Source: Natrinema saccharevitans (GTDB lineage: Archaea; Halobacteriota; Halobacteria; Halobacteriales; Natrialbaceae). Taken from it: a stretch of 64,000 nucleotides of DNA. A program made the translations under genes and the position numbers. The notes beneath the pieces are model-generated. The model was not told where the DNA came from and did not search any database. It saw only the letters and a list, made by a program, of their open reading frames with translations. Numbering within the stretch: the stretch's first letter is position 1; each line of letters begins with the position of its first letter. Positions 61,031 through 64,000 of this stretch are shown piece after piece. The stretch lies in contig NZ_LWLN01000001.1 of assembly GCF_001953745.1 (NCBI RefSeq), forward strand, positions 2,294,001 to 2,358,000, given 5' to 3'.

Positions 61031-63184
61031 ATGAGTGACAATACGAACGGCGGCGATCCTCCCGAAGACGCCCCCGGGACCGCTCCGGCCGACGAGCGAC
61101 CCGAGGAGTCCCCCGAGCGTCGGGGAGATCGATCGTCGCCCGAGGACGAGGGCGACCGCGGCGACGACGTCGACGACCCGATCGACGACTTCGAGCCGTC
61201 GTCCGACGAGGACGACCTCGAGACGGTCGAGGACCTCGGCAGCACGGTCGAGGTCGATCCGGGCGTCGAGGTCGACGAGGAGATCGCCGAGGACGACCTC
61301 CTGGGCGGGCTACAGATCGACTCGACCGAGGACATCGAGGTCCCCGATCGGCTCGTCGATCAGGTCATCGGCCAGGACGAAGCACGCGACATCATCATCA
61401 AGGCGGCCAAACAGCGCCGCCACGTCATGATGATCGGCTCGCCCGGGACCGGCAAGTCGATGCTGGCCAAGGCGATGAGCCAGCTGCTCCCCAAGGAGGA
61501 CCTCCAGGACGTCCTGGTCTATCCCAACCCCGACGACGAAAACGAGCCGAAGGTCCGAACCGTTCCCGCCGGCAAGGGCGATCAGATCGTCGACGCCCAC
61601 AAGGAGGAAGCCAGCAAGCGCAACCGGATGCGCTCGATCCTGATGTGGGTCGTTATCGCGGCGATCCTCGCCTACACGATTCTGTCGGGATCCTCGCTCC
61701 TGCTCGGCCTCCTCGCGGCGGGCGTTATCTGGTTCATCTTCCGGACGCTGGGGCAGGGCTCGGACGCGATGGTACCGAACCTGCTGGTCAACAACGGCGA
61801 TCAGCGCGTCGCCCCCTTCGAGGACGCGACGGGTGCCCACGCCGGTGCGCTGCTGGGCGACGTCCGCCACGACCCCTTCCAGTCCGGCGGCATGGGGACG
61901 CCGAGCCACGAGCGGGTCGAACCCGGGTCGATCCATCAGTCCAACAAGGGCGTGCTGTTCCTCGACGAGATCAACACGCTCGACATCCAAACCCAGCAGA
62001 AGCTGATGACGGCCATCCAGGAAGGCGAGTTCTCGATCACGGGTCAGTCCGAGCGCTCCTCGGGCGCGATGGTCCAGACCGAGCCCGTCCCCTGTGACTT
62101 CATCATGGTCGCCGCCGGGAACCTCGACGCCATGGAGAACATGCACCCCGCGCTCCGCAACCGCATCAAAGGGTACGGCTACGAGGTCTACATGGACGAC
62201 ACCATCGAGGATACCCCCGAGATGCGGCGCAAGTACGCCCGCTTCATCGCCCAGGAGGTCGAACGCGACGGCCGCCTCCCCCACTTCACCGACGACGCCG
62301 TCGAGGAACTCATCCTCGAGGCCAAGCGCCGCTCGGGCCGCAAGAACCACCTCACGCTGCACTTCCGTACCCTCGGCGGTCTCGTGCGGGTCGCCGGCGA
62401 CATCGCCCGCGCCGAGGACCGCGACCGCACGACTCGCGAGGACGTGCTTCGGGCCAAGGACCGCTCCCGGTCGATCGAGCAACAGCTCGCCGACGACTAC
62501 ATCGAACGGCGCAAGGACTACGAGCTACAGGTCACCGAGGACGGCGTGGCCGGTCGGGTCAACGGTCTCGCCGTCATGGGCGAGGACTCGGGCATCATGC
62601 TCCCGGTCATGGCCGAGATCGCCCCCACGCAGGGCGGGGGCCGAGTGATCGCTACCGGCCAGCTCAAGGAGATGGCCGAGGAATCGGTTCAGAACGTCTC
62701 CGCGATCATCAAGAAGTTCTCCGACGTCGACCTCTCGGAGAAAGACGTCCACATTCAGTTCGTCCAGGCCGGCGAAGGCGGCGTGGACGGCGACTCCGCC
62801 TCGATCACCGTGGCGACCGCCGTTATCTCGGCGCTCGAGGACATCCCGGTCGACCAGTCGGTCGCGATGACCGGCTCGCTGTCGGTCCGCGGTGACGTGT
62901 TGCCGGTCGGCGGCGTCACCCACAAGATCGAGGCCGCCGCCAAGGCCGGCTGTACGACGGTCATCATCCCCGAAGCGAACGAACAGGACGTGATGATCGA
63001 AGACGAGTACGAGGAGATGATCGAGATCGTCCCCTGCTCGAACATCAGCGAAGTCCTCGACGTCGCCCTGATGGGCGAACCCAGGAAGGACTCGCTGGTC
63101 GATCGCCTCAGGTCGATCACCGGCACCGCGTTCGAACAGGAGGCCGTCAGCTCCGCGAGCGGCTCGAATCCGAGCCCGCAGTAA
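61031..63184 (+). CDS. lonB: membrane-bound ATP-dependent protease LonB
   Basis: 717 residues from ATG 61031 (GGAG at 61023-61026 as ribosome site, AGTATATC upstream as TATA). An acidic 95-residue leader, AAA+ domain with Walker A IGSPGTGKS (136-143), Walker B LFLDEINTLD, and between them two transmembrane helices (about 202-238: ILMWVVIAAILAYTILSG and following). C-terminal Lon protease domain with catalytic Ser589 (GDSAS) and Lys632 (VTHKIEAA), 43 residues apart as in Lon. Degrades membrane and regulatory proteins; essential in studied haloarchaea. Confidence 0.95.
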   Translation: MSDNTNGGDPPEDAPGTAPADERPEESPERRGDRSSPEDEGDRGDDVDDPIDDFEPSSDEDDLETVEDLGSTVEVDPGVEVDEEIAEDDLLGGLQIDSTEDIEVPDRLVDQVIGQDEARDIIIKAAKQRRHVMMIGSPGTGKSMLAKAMSQLLPKEDLQDVLVYPNPDDENEPKVRTVPAGKGDQIVDAHKEEASKRNRMRSILMWVVIAAILAYTILSGSSLLLGLLAAGVIWFIFRTLGQGSDAMVPNLLVNNGDQRVAPFEDATGAHAGALLGDVRHDPFQSGGMGTPSHERVEPGSIHQSNKGVLFLDEINTLDIQTQQKLMTAIQEGEFSITGQSERSSGAMVQTEPVPCDFIMVAAGNLDAMENMHPALRNRIKGYGYEVYMDDTIEDTPEMRRKYARFIAQEVERDGRLPHFTDDAVEELILEAKRRSGRKNHLTLHFRTLGGLVRVAGDIARAEDRDRTTREDVLRAKDRSRSIEQQLADDYIERRKDYELQVTEDGVAGRVNGLAVMGEDSGIMLPVMAEIAPTQGGGRVIATGQLKEMAEESVQNVSAIIKKFSDVDLSEKDVHIQFVQAGEGGVDGDSASITVATAVISALEDIPVDQSVAMTGSLSVRGDVLPVGGVTHKIEAAAKAGCTTVIIPEANEQDVMIEDEYEEMIEIVPCSNISEVLDVALMGEPRKDSLVDRLRSITGTAFEQEAVSSASGSNPSPQ

Positions 63185-63616
63185 ACCGGCTCGGGAACGG
63201 CACTCGGCTGCGAGCCGCGTCTCGTCCGTCGACAGCGAACTGGGGAGTCTCGCACGTACGCGAGGCCAACGCGCAGAATACGGGACCCGGTCGGAGAACT
63301 CCCGCCATCGCTTTTTGGCTTCGGCATCCACGACTTCGACTCGAGCGGATAGGACGGAGCGTTTCCTCCGACGCGCTGCCGTTGTCGTACTCTCGGAACC
63401 CTGATCGAACCGGTAGTGAGTGACCCGGCTCTCGGCGGAAGACGGAGCGACCGCGTTCGATTCCGCCGTCTGCGTCTCGAGGGGAACACAGCGCGGACTC
63501 GACGCCTCGCGATTGCATCGGAACGGGGCCTCGTCCCGTAGTTTACATAACTACGTCTGTAACCAAAAGCAGAGCTGCCGACAGCCGAATCACCGGCTTC
63601 GATACTGATAAGAGTT

Positions 63617-63630
63617 ACTAATCAGTTAGT
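63617..63630. promoter_or_regulatory. TetR-type operator-like palindrome 3
   Basis: ACTAATCAGTTAGT inside TTACTAATCAGTTAGTTA; differs by one base from palindrome 1 (58378). Confidence 0.55.
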
Positions 63631-63835
63631 TACTTCGTCGCGATCTGGACGGACGGATTTCGCCGTTAGCAACGGAGTTTGTCGGTAGTGCGTCTCGGAC
63701 AGCACAGCGACGGCGCGGATCGGAGCGGAGAACAGCGACCACAGTCGCTGTCCGAGCAACGGGCCTTCCCTATCGAGATCCACGCGACCGGTAACGATAG
63801 GGCTGGACCGATGTGTGAACGGCACAGATGCGCTG

Positions 63836-63849
63836 ACTGAGCGTTCAGT
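63836..63849. promoter_or_regulatory. palindrome with ACTGA/TCAGT arms
   Basis: ACTGAGCGTTCAGT inside CTGACTGAGCGTTCAGTTAG, a second TetR-style inverted repeat with different centre and spacing. It may belong to another TetR regulator. Confidence 0.45.
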
Positions 63850-64000
63850 TAGCACGCGATCTCGGCCTCGAGTTCGTCGGGTTACAGTCGGCCCCATCGG
63901 GGTCGCGTCGCGCGAGCGCCGTAACGGTTGACAGCGCCGCGACGACCGTCGGTTGCTTCGGCGCCCTCGCGCCCACCGTCTCGTTCACAGACGGGGACGC

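Larger units (their letters stand above)
63185..64000. other. gene-free right end with operator-like palindromes
   Basis: No credible gene in 816 bp: short frames encode basic, low-complexity peptides. Two TetR-style palindromes lie here (63617 and 63836). The stretch is likely the 5' region of genes beyond the window edge. Confidence 0.5.

Noticed and set aside
63622..63897. 91-codon minus-strand frame
   Set aside because: Arg/Ser/Thr-rich, no family, overlaps a palindrome and lacks promoter spacing.

Overview
The window is chromosomal DNA from a halophilic archaeon (class Halobacteria). The evidence is high GC, very acidic proteins, Tat/lipobox lipoproteins, many leaderless genes with a TATA box about 25-30 bp before ATG, LonB protease, an Orc1/Cdc6 origin and the archaeosine precursor genes queDEC. 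The style resembles the Natrinema/Haloterrigena group, but that placement is an impression, not a test. About 62 intact genes, two clear pseudogenes and one gene remnant are annotated. No rRNA, complete tRNA or CRISPR array was found.

Layout. 0-3.4 kb: edge-truncated Tat protein, gene-poor stretch, a membrane protein, a lipoprotein, a decayed aldehyde dehydrogenase and a zinc-ribbon protein. 3.4-5.7 kb: a replication origin, with orc1/cdc6 flanked by seven ORB-like repeats and an AT-rich tract. 6-16 kb: glutamate dehydrogenase, lipoprotein, acyl-CoA dehydrogenase, RIO-type kinase, aldehyde dehydrogenase and a GlmU-like sugar nucleotidyltransferase. 16.2-16.7 kb: hairpin-rich, gene-free spacer. 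16.7-22.7 kb: nitrilase-type hydrolase, small regulators, PhoU-like regulator, NAD-kinase-like and CinA-like proteins. 22.8-24.8 kb: queD-queE-queC, making preQ0 for archaeosine. 25-33 kb: iron alcohol dehydrogenase, flavodoxin, and a molybdenum theme (yqeC, mobA, formate dehydrogenase-like catalytic subunit). 33-41 kb: EamA transporter, NosL, LrpA, two-subunit 2-oxoacid:ferredoxin oxidoreductase, PHP phosphoesterase, LUD protein.

41.2-44.6 kb holds a translationally coupled three-gene unit: an RHH-like small protein, a canonical UbiD decarboxylase and a divergent UbiD paralogue. 44.8-51.8 kb is an acyl-CoA catabolic operon: acyl-CoA ligase, acyl-CoA dehydrogenase, biotin carboxylase/BCCP, carboxyltransferase and MaoC hydratase. 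With the CitE-type lyase at 55.9 kb it could form a leucine/isovalerate pathway that uses non-orthologous hydratase and lyase. Between them lies a lower-GC islet (about 51.8-54.97 kb: Tat protein plus ABC exporter) followed by a duplicated 3' end of the MaoC gene, a scar of insertion or allele replacement. 55-63 kb: methyltransferase, CitE, PadR and TetR regulators, a polyprenyl-synthase-like pseudoenzyme, LLM oxidoreductase and LonB.

The most unusual feature is a dispersed family of five 81-84 bp palindromic elements (starts 3351, 5841, 30624, 36128, 57247). Their terminal arms differ between copies but stay self-complementary. Their TA-flanked ends and a precise 82-bp interruption of a small membrane-protein gene mark them as transposed, MITE-like units.
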